A stretch of 64,000 bases of DNA from CALMKX01 sp036274895 (GTDB lineage: Bacteria; Acidobacteriota; Thermoanaerobaculia; Multivoradales; SZUA-115), in the NCBI GenBank assembly GCA_036274895.1, contig DASUEU010000089.1, positions 62,001 through 126,000 on the forward strand. Reading direction: 5' to 3'. Both the position numbers and the translations under genes were made by a program. The notes under the pieces were generated by a model, which was not told the origin of the DNA, ran no database searches, and was given only the letters and a program-made list of their open reading frames with translations. How positions within the stretch are numbered: position 1 is the stretch's first letter; each line of letters begins with the position of its first letter. This document shows, one piece after another, positions 17,467-27,465 of the stretch.

Positions 17467-18843
17467 ATGAGCCGGCACGGCACGAGCCTCCCGGAAGGTC
17501 CCTCTCCCGGGGCCGGTGCCGGCCGCAGGCTGCTCTCCGGGGCCCTGGCCGTGCTGGCCATCGAGGGGCTGGGCCTCGCTCTGACGCTCGGCATCCAGGT
17601 CCTCCTGGCGCGTTGGCTGGGCACCGGGGGCTTCGGGCTCTTCGCCTATGCCACCAGCTGGCTCCTCACCTTGACGGTGGTCGCCAAGGGCGGGGCCGAG
17701 ATCGCCTCGCTGCGCTTCGTGGCCGCTTACTCCACGACCGGGGAGGCTGCGCAGCTGCGCGGCTTCCTCGTCTGGAGCCTGCGCCGCACGGCCCTGGGGG
17801 CGCTCGCCCTGTCGGCGGTCACGGCAGCCGTGGCGTGGGCCCTGCCCGGCGTCGCGCCCTCCCTGCTCCCGGTGCTCTGGGTGGCCTGCTGCGCCCTGCC
17901 GGTGGACAGCCTGCTCGAGGTTCTGGTGGCCGTCGGCAAGGGGCTCGGGCGCTCACCCCTGGCCCAGGCCGTGGCGCAGGTCGCCCGCCGCGTCCTCTTC
18001 GGCGGCCTGCTGCTGGTGGCGGTTTGGGTGGGTTGGGGAGTCTCCGCCTCCGGTGCCATGGGTCTCTACCTGGTGAGCGGGGCCGTGGCCCTGGTGGCCC
18101 TCGGCGCCCTGCTCCGGCGCATCGTGCCCCCGGCGGCCGAGACGGCGCTCGCCGGCGAGACGACAGCGCTCGGCGGCGAGACGCAGGTCTGGCGCAGCAC
18201 CACCGGCACGCTCTTCCTTTTCGTCCTCGCCGTGGCCCTGATCCAGCGGCTGGACACTCTCTTCCTGGGCATGCTGCGCGACACCACAGAAGCCGGGCTG
18301 TACTCGGTAGCCTCTCGGCTGGCGGGCCTGGCCCTGCTCGGCCAGGCGGCGATCAACTCCCTGCTGGCCCCGGAGCTCTCACGCCTGGCCACGCTGGGCG
18401 AGCACCGTGAGCTCGAGCGGGCGGCCATCCGCGGCTCCCGTCTCGCCGCCGTCTGGTCGCTGGCCCTGGGCCTGGGCTTCGACCTCGTGGGCCCCCGGCT
18501 GCTGGGTCTGTTCGGGCCGGAGTTCGTGGCCGGCCAGCCGGCGCTGCTGATCCTGCTGGGCGGTGCCCTGGTCAACGCCGCGTGCGGGTCGGTGGGCCAC
18601 CTGCTCAACATGACCGGCCACTCGGCAACCGCCCTGCGCTGGGCCCTCGCGGCCCTCGGCCTGGCGGCCCTACTGCACCTACTGCTCATCCCCCCCTTAG
18701 GCCACCTCGGCGCCGCCACCGCCACCGCCCTCGCCACCACCTTCTGGAACCTCGCCCTGTTGAGGCGTGTCCGGGCGCTGCTGGGAGTGCGCTCGGCGGC
18801 GTGGTCGTGGGAGGGCGCTAGCCGCGCCGCGGGTAGGGGGTAG
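17467..18843 (+). CDS. Polysaccharide flippase (MOP superfamily, Wzx-like)
   Basis: 458 residues with about 12-14 hydrophobic segments and almost no soluble domain. Typical features include the first span AVLAIEGLGLALTLGIQVLLA, GGFGLFAYATSWLLT and the second-half LFLGMLRDTTEAGLYSVA. MOP-family flippases turn lipid-linked repeat units to the periplasmic leaflet. No Wzy- or Wzz-like gene is evident nearby, so the polymerisation step is either done by the unassigned membrane proteins or encoded elsewhere. The stop overlaps the convergent antitoxin-like gene by 26 bp. Confidence 0.9.
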   Translation: MSRHGTSLPEGPSPGAGAGRRLLSGALAVLAIEGLGLALTLGIQVLLARWLGTGGFGLFAYATSWLLTLTVVAKGGAEIASLRFVAAYSTTGEAAQLRGFLVWSLRRTALGALALSAVTAAVAWALPGVAPSLLPVLWVACCALPVDSLLEVLVAVGKGLGRSPLAQAVAQVARRVLFGGLLLVAVWVGWGVSASGAMGLYLVSGAVALVALGALLRRIVPPAAETALAGETTALGGETQVWRSTTGTLFLFVLAVALIQRLDTLFLGMLRDTTEAGLYSVASRLAGLALLGQAAINSLLAPELSRLATLGEHRELERAAIRGSRLAAVWSLALGLGFDLVGPRLLGLFGPEFVAGQPALLILLGGALVNAACGSVGHLLNMTGHSATALRWALAALGLAALLHLLLIPPLGHLGAATATALATTFWNLALLRRVRALLGVRSAAWSWEGASRAAGRG

Positions 18844-19033
18844 CGTCGTCGCGCAGACGCCGGGGCTGGATCGCCTGGAACTTCTGCCAGGCGTCCTCGT
18901 ATTCGCGATCTGTCTGCATCTTCTGCTTCAGCATCTCGCCCACCAGGCGAGAGACGCTGGTGTCGAGCCGGGCAGCCTCGATGCGTGCCCACTGGGCAAC
19001 GTCCTCTTCGAGGGTGATGGTGATGCGCCGCAT
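18818..19033 (-). CDS. Ribbon-helix-helix (CopG/VapB-like) antitoxin-type protein
   Basis: 71 residues. The N-terminal strand MRRITITLEEDVAQWARIEAA and the helix SVSRLVGEMLKQKM form an RHH DNA-binding fold. The tail (YEDAWQKFQAIQPRRLR) resembles the C-terminus of VapB-like antitoxins that pack into a PIN-domain toxin. No toxin gene follows: downstream, on the opposite strand, is the flippase gene, which this gene overlaps by 26 bp. It is either an orphan or acts on a distant partner. Confidence 0.82.
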   Translation of the reverse strand: MRRITITLEEDVAQWARIEAARLDTSVSRLVGEMLKQKMQTDREYEDAWQKFQAIQPRRLRDDATPYPRRG

Positions 19034-19102
19034 GGGGTGATTCTACCCCCCGGAGTGCAGGCTGCCCCAAGATACTCCTCGCACAGCTCTCGAGCGCAAG
19101 TC

Positions 19103-19132
19103 TTGACCTTCGGCACGGGGCCGCACTATTCT
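19103..19132 (+). promoter_or_regulatory. Predicted sigma70-type promoter for the PAS-kinase module
   Basis: TTGACC (19103-19108) and TATTCT (19127-19132) are separated by 18 bp. They match the housekeeping consensus at five and four of six positions. They lie about 65 bp before the chosen kinase start at 19199, where GC content drops. Confidence 0.45.
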
Positions 19133-19198
19133 CGCGCCTCAACGATTATTCCTGTACGGATTCTCCGGGTATGCCTGCCTGTGCGGGCGGAGGCAGCA

Positions 19199-21370
19199 GT
19201 GGCTATTCCTTGGGACCCTGACATCCTCGAACGCTCGCCAGTATGGGACCTGCCGGTGGCCCTCTACCTCGTGCGTGAGGATGGTACCTTCTTGGCTGGC
19301 AACCGACGATTACGAGAGCTGCTGAGGCTTCCCGCCCAAGGGCCACTCGGCGATCTGACGATCGAGAGCTTCTACGAAGATAAGGCCCAGCGGAGCAAGC
19401 TGATCAAACGAGCCCAGGAAGAGCGCACGAAGGGCCGGGCCCTTGAGAAAGCTCGAGCCCACCTAGTGATTCAGGATGAGAGGCGAATCGTCGAGATGTT
19501 CTGCGATGCGTGTGAGCTCGAAGACGGGGGAATCAACTATCTCGGCTGCCTGATCGACATAACAGAGGAGGAGAGAGTCCAAGAGCTGCTTGATGGCTTG
19601 CCAGTGGGGATCTTCCATGCGGAACCCAGCGGGGTCTTCAACCAAGTGAACCCCGCACTCGCCCGACTCCTGGGTTTCAAGCGACCCGATGAAGTTGCTG
19701 GCCGTAGCCTCGTTGACTTCTTGGCAGACCCGGCTGACTTACGCACCCTACTTCGCGAGCTTGCAGAGCGAGGCACAGCCCGGCGAGAGGTTGTTGAGAT
19801 CGAGCCACCGGGCGCTCCACCCTTCACGTCGTCCCTTAGCGCGAACAGCTCCCGCAACCCAGGAGCCTCTCAGCCAGCCTCTGCCATAAAAGGAGTTCTA
19901 CAGGACATCACGGAACGAGAGGTACTTCGGAGCTTGCTCGAATGTAGCCCGCTGGGAATCTATCAAGTGATCTACCGAGACGGTCGCGAAGTTCTCACCC
20001 GATGCAACACGGCCTTCGCCAGACTCTTCGGTTTTCAAGACCCAGCTGAGTGCCAGGGCCAGGACATGCGGGCGCTGCACCGGGAGCCGCTCGAGTACGA
20101 ACGTTTTCTTGAGGAACTCATAGCACAGGACCGAGAGGGGCGGCCGCTCATCGGCTATGCAGTCAAGACTCGTCTTGCTTCGGGAAAGCTGCTCCAACTC
20201 GAGGTCCACTGTCGACTCCTTCGAGACAAGAAGTCCGAAGTACCTAAGGGGCGAATTGGCATCGTTAGGGACATGAGCGACCGTTTCGAGGCTGAGCAAC
20301 GGTACCAGACCTTCACTCGGGACATCGGCAACCTGCTCCACGGCTATGATTCACTCCTGGTTAGCATCACAAACCAACTTCCACCAGTTGCGTCCACCCT
20401 CGAACAGCTGATCACTCCACCGCGGCCAGCGCGCAGCGAGCTTGCGACTAGAAGCGAGAAACTCACAGAGACTCTCCAAAGCCTGTTTGACGGCCTTCTC
20501 AGGCTCTTGAGGCAGCCGGAGAGGGAAGGCGCGCTCTCCAAGTCTGATCGAGAGAGGCTCGGTCAGCTGCAGTCAATGCTTCACTCGACTGGCGACAGCG
20601 CAGTGGTTCCAGAGTTCCAGCAAAGCAACCAGCACATCGTCGCACTTGAGGTGCTGCAGATCCTACGACGGGTCCGGAGTGAGGTCTTGCCGCGCCAGCT
20701 TCTTCGAGAGTTCCGTGAGCGCGCCCTCGAGGCAGCTGCCCTGGTGAGCCTGGTCACACTCCAACAGCTGATCAGCACGTCCCTGGAGTTGAGCGAGACC
20801 AGCCGAAGCCTCAGGGACTTCATTAACAGGGGCATCCATCAACGTGAGCCAGAGTCAGTAGTGGCGCTTGATGACTGTCTCAACCAGGCGCTATCGAGGC
20901 TGTCAGGCTTTTCGAAGGACAGAGGGGTTTCTTTCCGCATCACGAGAGTCGCGCGAGAGGCGCGTATCAGGGTCCGGGAGCGCGAGCTGGTGAGAGCGCT
21001 GACCAACATCCTCCACAATGCGGTGAAGTATAGCTGGACCCGGCAAAGCGAGGATGAGTCCTGGGTAGGAGTCCGATGCCGGATAGAGGGCCTCGAAGCC
21101 GCGATCGAGATCGAGAACAGAGGCGTACCGATTACAGAAGAGGAGCTAGGAAGCGGCCAGCTCTTCCAGATGGGCTTCCGGGGTCGCCTTGCGGCTGACC
21201 GGGGTCGAGCAGGGACGGGAATAGGTCTGGCGGATGCGTTTGCTGTGATTCGGGAGGGCGGAGGGAGTCTTACGGTGAGCAGTCGCCCGGCTCACCCTGG
21301 AGCCTCGCCGCATGACTACTCGCGCCCATTCCTAACGACTGTTGTAGTTCGCTTGCCCCTCCACAGATAG
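19199..21370 (+). CDS. Multi-PAS histidine-kinase-like signalling protein
   Basis: 723 residues from GTG 19199, chosen for the GGAGG six bases upstream. There is no membrane span. Three PAS-like domains can be seen at ~15-115, ~120-240 (GIFHAEPSGVFNQVNPALARLLGF) and ~245-365 (LLECSPLGIYQV, FARLFGFQDPAE), then ~200 helical residues and a HATPase domain with N box LTNILHNAVKYSW (~600) and G box GTGIGLADAF (~672). A canonical HisKA H box is not obvious; a single LLHGYD at ~380 is the nearest candidate. GC is visibly lower than the flanks. It is followed after 10 and 17 bp by a receiver-like and a 3-TM protein, so the three probably act as one pathway. Confidence 0.82.
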   Translation: MAIPWDPDILERSPVWDLPVALYLVREDGTFLAGNRRLRELLRLPAQGPLGDLTIESFYEDKAQRSKLIKRAQEERTKGRALEKARAHLVIQDERRIVEMFCDACELEDGGINYLGCLIDITEEERVQELLDGLPVGIFHAEPSGVFNQVNPALARLLGFKRPDEVAGRSLVDFLADPADLRTLLRELAERGTARREVVEIEPPGAPPFTSSLSANSSRNPGASQPASAIKGVLQDITEREVLRSLLECSPLGIYQVIYRDGREVLTRCNTAFARLFGFQDPAECQGQDMRALHREPLEYERFLEELIAQDREGRPLIGYAVKTRLASGKLLQLEVHCRLLRDKKSEVPKGRIGIVRDMSDRFEAEQRYQTFTRDIGNLLHGYDSLLVSITNQLPPVASTLEQLITPPRPARSELATRSEKLTETLQSLFDGLLRLLRQPEREGALSKSDRERLGQLQSMLHSTGDSAVVPEFQQSNQHIVALEVLQILRRVRSEVLPRQLLREFRERALEAAALVSLVTLQQLISTSLELSETSRSLRDFINRGIHQREPESVVALDDCLNQALSRLSGFSKDRGVSFRITRVAREARIRVRERELVRALTNILHNAVKYSWTRQSEDESWVGVRCRIEGLEAAIEIENRGVPITEEELGSGQLFQMGFRGRLAADRGRAGTGIGLADAFAVIREGGGSLTVSSRPAHPGASPHDYSRPFLTTVVVRLPLHR

Positions 21371-21380
21371 GAGCGAGGGA

Positions 21381-21905
21381 ATGCCTAAGAGGGCTCTCTG
21401 GATCGAAGACAATGCAGCCCGCAAGTATCAATACTGGGCGACGAGGGTCTACGTTGACGGCCGCTTTGATCTGTCCGTGGCCATGAATGCCACCGACGGT
21501 ATGAACCGGATGAACCTGAGTGAATTCGACGCCGTTGTTGTCGACGTTCGCCTTCCACCAGGAGGTGGTGTGGAGTGGATCGAACTCTACAACCGGGCGC
21601 TCCGAGAGCGAAGGGAGCCTCATCTTGGTATCGAGATGCTGCTTCGGCTGTTCTCCGCGTCGAATTCGACATCGAGGAATTCGGCTGAGTACCCATCGTT
21701 GGGGCGAGCTGATCACGCGAACCAGAGGCATAACAGTCCTCACTGGGTCGAGGCGAGACGATTTGCTATACTAACGGTCGAGAGTAAGTTTCAAGATGCT
21801 ATTCTAGACTGCGTCCGAAGGACCGGTGTGCGACACAAGGAGAAGGCCGCAGGACAGAGCGACACAGTACTCCTGGATCTTCTGGTGGAGATTTGCGAGC
21901 TGTAG
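21381..21905 (+). CDS. Divergent response-regulator receiver protein
   Basis: 174 residues; ATG 21381 after GGAGCGAGGGA. Receiver features: LWIEDN (acidic pair 9-10), VVVDVRLPPGGGVEW with Asp55 as phospho-acceptor, and a later FAILTVESK that could supply the Thr and Lys of a receiver, though set ~45 residues further than usual because of an inserted polar segment (NSTSRNSAEYPSL and after). No output domain is present. It lies 10 bp after the kinase gene and is presumably its target. Confidence 0.72.
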   Translation: MPKRALWIEDNAARKYQYWATRVYVDGRFDLSVAMNATDGMNRMNLSEFDAVVVDVRLPPGGGVEWIELYNRALRERREPHLGIEMLLRLFSASNSTSRNSAEYPSLGRADHANQRHNSPHWVEARRFAILTVESKFQDAILDCVRRTGVRHKEKAAGQSDTVLLDLLVEICEL

Positions 21906-21922
21906 CGCAGTTACGGTGACGC

Positions 21923-23104
21923 ATGATCGAAGCATGCAACCGCGCTTGGTACCCCACTCTTTTCGAGGTTCTGGGCACCATCTTGGTGTTCAATCTCGGC
22001 CTCCCAGCGTTCGTACTTCAGGTTCTTATACCAGAGGAGCTTCGGCAGGTTCTCTTCCGCCACTGGCGACTGATAGGACGGCCCTTGATAGTGACGGGCA
22101 CGTTTTCGGTGCTGGTCGCGCTGTTTACACTGCTGGGTGCGCTGGACACCGAGCCCCCCGCGTGGCACTTGAATACCACCATCTTTTGCACAGCGCTACT
22201 CATGGTGTGGACCAGCGGTTATTGGTTCTTCTTGTCACGGAACCCCCCAAGCCAGTACCTGATCGAGCGCCTGGGGAGTAGGCTGCGCCATGACATTGTG
22301 CATGGCGGGACCATCCACCCCGAGCCCGAAGGCTTACGCGACCTGTTCCAAGTCGCACGACTGACTGGCAGGCATGACCCGCAGGATCGGTTCTTTTCCG
22401 AACTGGGCCAGATACTGGCCTGTGTGCTAGAGGACAAACGATACAAGGGGAGAAGTCTCGAGGAATTCACCCACTTCCTTGGCGAGTTCTGCGTTGAGAT
22501 TGTCGGCGAGGGCCGGCAGCACCTTGATAGGAAATCAAGACTGCAGGTAGGTGCAGTAGCAGAAATGCTGTTGAGCATTGTAACTCGCCCCTACAGGCTG
22601 GCATATCTCAAAGCAGATGACGAACGACAGGATCTTGAAGACGCTGCTACGGTGGCGGCCGAGGTGGCTCTGACCTTGCTCCAGACCGCCCCATCGAGCA
22701 GCTTCGACCAACTCGCCCATGTCTCAGCCTTCAACCTTAGGAGCATCTGTCGGCTCGCGGAGGAGGCCGTTGTCCAGAAGCTCGAGGGAGCGAGGCTCGT
22801 CACCCTGCGAAAGCTAGAATCCTGCCTAACCGAGGAGAGATATCAGAGTAAGGGTGACCATGCCTACCTCATTCTGTACTTGGCTCGATGCAAGAAGGAG
22901 TCGGCTTGGGAAGCACACCGGCGGAGTGAAAGCCTGGCAGAGTGGGCACGAGCGCGGGGCTCGGACCTAAGGTCGCTGACTTCCGCCGAGGTGCTGGCTC
23001 GGGCGGACGAGAGATCACCCAAGCTTCAAAGAGAGGTCAAGTTCGTTCTCAATCATCTGAGGTCCCTGGCGCGCTCCCCACAGTCGCCCGACCAGGCACC
23101 TTGA
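21923..23104 (+). CDS. Unknown membrane protein with three N-terminal spans and a helical cytosolic domain
   Basis: 393 residues. Hydrophobic segments at ~12-35, ~51-75 and ~84-106; the remaining ~285 residues are soluble, helical and charged, without a domain I recognise. The soluble part includes EFTHFLGEFCVEIVGEG and a histidine-containing GRHDPQDRFFSELGQIL. It lies 17 bp after the receiver gene and has the same lower GC, so I read it as the third member of the module, either output effector or sensor. It is not similar to any chemoreceptor or transporter I know. Confidence 0.72.
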   Translation: MIEACNRAWYPTLFEVLGTILVFNLGLPAFVLQVLIPEELRQVLFRHWRLIGRPLIVTGTFSVLVALFTLLGALDTEPPAWHLNTTIFCTALLMVWTSGYWFFLSRNPPSQYLIERLGSRLRHDIVHGGTIHPEPEGLRDLFQVARLTGRHDPQDRFFSELGQILACVLEDKRYKGRSLEEFTHFLGEFCVEIVGEGRQHLDRKSRLQVGAVAEMLLSIVTRPYRLAYLKADDERQDLEDAATVAAEVALTLLQTAPSSSFDQLAHVSAFNLRSICRLAEEAVVQKLEGARLVTLRKLESCLTEERYQSKGDHAYLILYLARCKKESAWEAHRRSESLAEWARARGSDLRSLTSAEVLARADERSPKLQREVKFVLNHLRSLARSPQSPDQAP

Positions 23105-23138
23105 ATTATCTCGGCGTTCCCAGCAGTATGCTCCCCCC

Positions 23139-23954
23139 ATGACCACCCACCACCGCCCGGGAGGCCGGGACTCTGACCAGCTGCGGCCGGTTGCCATCGA
23201 GCTGGGCGTGATGAAGTATGCCGAGGGCTCTGCCCTGCTGGCGATGGGCGACACCCGGGTGCTGGTGTCGGCCTCGATCGAGAACGTGGTGCCTTCCTTC
23301 CTGCGCGACAAGGGCCAGGGCTGGCTGACGGCGGAGTACTCCATGCTGCCCCGGGCCACCCTCACCCGCACGGCCCGCGAGGTGACCCGCGGCCGGCCGA
23401 GTGGGCGCACCGCGGAGATCCAGCGCCTGATCGGCCGCAGTCTGCGCGCGGCTGTCGACCTCTCCGCCCTGGGCGAGCGCACCCTGACCCTCGACTGCGA
23501 CGTGCTCCAGGCCGACGGCGGCACCCGCACGGCGGCGATCACCGCGGCCTGGGTGGCCACCGTAGAGGCCTGCGCCCGGCTGCTGCTGACCGGCGAGATC
23601 AAGCATTGGCCGATCGTCCAGCAGGTGGCGGCGGTGTCGGTGGGGCGGGTCAGGGGAAGGGGAGTGCTCGACCTCGAGTACGCTGAGGATCAGCTCGCCC
23701 AAGTGGACATGAACGTGGTGGCCACCGCCGCCGGCAGCCTGATCGAGGTCCAGGGCACCGGCGAGGGGGCGACCTTCGAGCGCGCGGAGCTCGATGCCTT
23801 CCTCGACCTCGCGACCAAGGGCATCGAGGAGCTCTGCGGCCACCAGAGGCGAGCGCTCGCGGGGGTGATGGCGGAGGTGGAAGCGGTGCGCAGCCGCGGC
23901 CCGCGCAAGCACGCGGCTCCGAAGGACGAGCGGGAGATGTGGGGGAGGCCCTAA
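23139..23954 (+). CDS. rph: Ribonuclease PH
   Basis: 271 residues. RNase PH phosphorolytically trims tRNA 3' tails in the cytoplasm as a hexamer. Family landmarks: GRDSDQLRPVAIELGVMKYAEGS at the start (shown here in part), GDTRVLVSASIE, GWLTAEYSMLPRAT, GRTAEIQRLIGRSLRA with the phosphate-binding Arg, CDVLQADGGTRTAAITAA, and VDMNVV near the active site. Length is slightly over the usual ~240 because of a charged C-terminal tail (KHAAPKDEREMW). Its GC returns to the high core value right after the low-GC module. Confidence 0.95.
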   Translation: MTTHHRPGGRDSDQLRPVAIELGVMKYAEGSALLAMGDTRVLVSASIENVVPSFLRDKGQGWLTAEYSMLPRATLTRTAREVTRGRPSGRTAEIQRLIGRSLRAAVDLSALGERTLTLDCDVLQADGGTRTAAITAAWVATVEACARLLLTGEIKHWPIVQQVAAVSVGRVRGRGVLDLEYAEDQLAQVDMNVVATAAGSLIEVQGTGEGATFERAELDAFLDLATKGIEELCGHQRRALAGVMAEVEAVRSRGPRKHAAPKDEREMWGRP

Positions 23955-23958
23955 CTTC

Positions 23959-24993
23959 TTACAGCACCTTCCCCTTGACCGGCACGATCACCACCGGCTG
24001 CTGCGGGCTGTCGGTGGCGATGTGGACCTCGGCCTTGAACTCGCCCTTGGCCATGCCGTCCGGCAGGGCGAAGGTGACGTTGTACTTCTTGCCCTCTTCG
24101 ATCGTCTCGAGCTTGATCTCGGCACCCTCCAGGGTGGAGGTCGCGCCGGTGACCTTGAGCGGCTTTTCCGCGAAGTTCTGCACGAAGAAGTTGCCCACGG
24201 CGCCGTCCGAGTAGGTCAGCTCGCCGAAGTCGCCCACCGGCGGCGTCACCGCCATGCGGGGCCGGACGAAGCCCGAGACCGGCAGCAGCGAGACCTTCTG
24301 CTTGGGATGATTGGAATAGACCTTGACGTTGCTGTTGATCGATCCCACCGGCGCGGCGTCGTAGTCGAGGGTCAGGGTCAGCACCCACTGCTTGCCCTTG
24401 GCGGCCTTCCAGCTCTCCTCGGGGGTCGCCGGCCGGTAGTCGACGCGCAGGAAGGGGTAGGGGGACTCCACCTTCTCGATCGTCAGGTCATCGAAGCTCA
24501 CCGAGTAGAAGATCTGGGTGACCACACCGGGAGGGTGGCCCTGGCCCTTGACGAAGCGGGAGAAGCCGGGGTTGAAGACCGTGAACTGCACCACCTTGAC
24601 CAGCAGGGACAGCTGCACGTGCGGTCGATCGGGGTCGTTGGTGATCACCGAGATCGGCTTGGACTCGGAGCCGGCGATGTTGGTGGTGTCGAGCTCGGCG
24701 TGGATCGTGCCGGTGCCGCCCGGCGGGATGGTGCGGTCGAAGCGGGCCACCGTGCAGCCGCAGGTCGGCTTGACCTCTTTGATCTCGAGCGTTGCGTCGC
24801 CCTCGTTGCGGATGATGAAATCATGCGTCGCCGTGGTGCCGCGGGACACCTCGCCGAGGTCAGCGACCATCTCGACAACGACCATCTTGGGGCGGGGAGA
24901 TTCGGCGGCGGGGGCCGGCGTCTCGGCGGCCCCGGCGGAGAATGCCAGCAGCACGGCGAGCGCGCCCCAGAGCGCGCGGGGGCTTCGAACCAT
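23959..24993 (-). CDS. Exported DUF1573 protein with repeated Ig-like domains
   Basis: 344 residues; ATG 24993 follows AAGAGG. Signal peptide MVRSPRALWGALAVLLAFSA with cleavage near GAA. The first module (~40-140) is DUF1573: DLGEVSRGTTATHDFIIRNEGD, KPTCGCTVARFD with the family CGC motif, IPPGGTGTI and LDTTNIAG. Further beta-rich repeats fill the rest, including VGDFGELTYSDG, which repeats the first strand pattern. Such proteins are periplasmic or surface beta-sandwich proteins of unknown role. The gene converges on rph with a 4-bp gap. Confidence 0.88.
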   Translation of the reverse strand: MVRSPRALWGALAVLLAFSAGAAETPAPAAESPRPKMVVVEMVADLGEVSRGTTATHDFIIRNEGDATLEIKEVKPTCGCTVARFDRTIPPGGTGTIHAELDTTNIAGSESKPISVITNDPDRPHVQLSLLVKVVQFTVFNPGFSRFVKGQGHPPGVVTQIFYSVSFDDLTIEKVESPYPFLRVDYRPATPEESWKAAKGKQWVLTLTLDYDAAPVGSINSNVKVYSNHPKQKVSLLPVSGFVRPRMAVTPPVGDFGELTYSDGAVGNFFVQNFAEKPLKVTGATSTLEGAEIKLETIEEGKKYNVTFALPDGMAKGEFKAEVHIATDSPQQPVVIVPVKGKVL

Positions 24994-25089
24994 GATCACA
25001 TCCTCTTTGCTCGGTAGGAGAAGGTCGGCGCGCGGCGGAGGCGTTGCCGGCCCGGTGTCGACGACTGCGGCTCGAAACAGGGGCACCCG

Positions 25090-26535
<1,446 letters not shown>

Positions 26536-27465
26536 CGCGAGCAGCTCGGCCAAGGAGCCGAGCAGGGCCTCCTCGGGGGCCAGGCCCACCAGCTCGGTGC
26601 GCTCCACCCGGGCCCCCCGCGCCGCGGCCTCCTGGGCCACGGCGGAGAGGGCGGTCGCCAGCGAGGTCCGCCGGTAGTCGAGCAGGTTGAGGCTCACCTG
26701 AGCCCGGCCGCGGCTCTCGAGCCAGACGCCGATGGCGCGCAGGGCCGGCAAGCCCCCCGAGGAAGCCCGCACGGCACGGGCGATCGCCTGCGCCACGCCG
26801 AGGTCGGCGCCGGCGAGCACGACGTTGAAGGCGATCAGGAAGAAGCGGGCGCCGATCACGGTGGCACCGGCTCGAGGGTGGAGCCGCGCCGGCCCGAAGT
26901 CCGGATGCCAGTCGGCAGAGGCCATGCGGGCAGCGAGGCCGGCAACGCCCCCGCGGCGGATCTCCGGCAGACTCCGGCCGGGACGCCGGGCGGCCTCCTC
27001 GTAGAGGAAGACCGGCAGATCGAAGCGCTCTGCCACGGCGGCGCCGAGGGCTTCGGCCGCGGCGATGGCATCGCTCATGGCGGCGCCGGCCAGAGGCACG
27101 AAGGGCACCACGTCGACCGCGCCGACCCGCGGATGGACGCCGGTCTGGCGGCCGAGATCGATGGCTTCGAGGGCCTCGGCGTAGAGGGCGAGCAGACCAT
27201 CGAGGAGGGCACCGGGCTCGCCGGCGAGGGTGAGCACGCTGCGGTTGTGGTCCGGGTCGGAGGAGACGTCGAGCACGGCCACGCCCGGCGCCGCGACCGC
27301 CCGGACCAGGCGAGCCACCACCTCGGGCCGGCGGCCCTCGCTCACGTTGGGCACACATTCGAGTCGCATCAAGTCCTTCTCGAGCCCCGGTGGACGGTGC
27401 AGCCCGGGGCCCGCGGTGCTAGCATTGCCCGAATTCGGCCGCTCGGCGGTCGGACGCCCCCATCC

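Noticed and set aside
21381..21905. Receiver gene as a pseudogene because of its insertion
   Set aside because: The frame is intact, has a good ribosome site and fits between two genes with short gaps.
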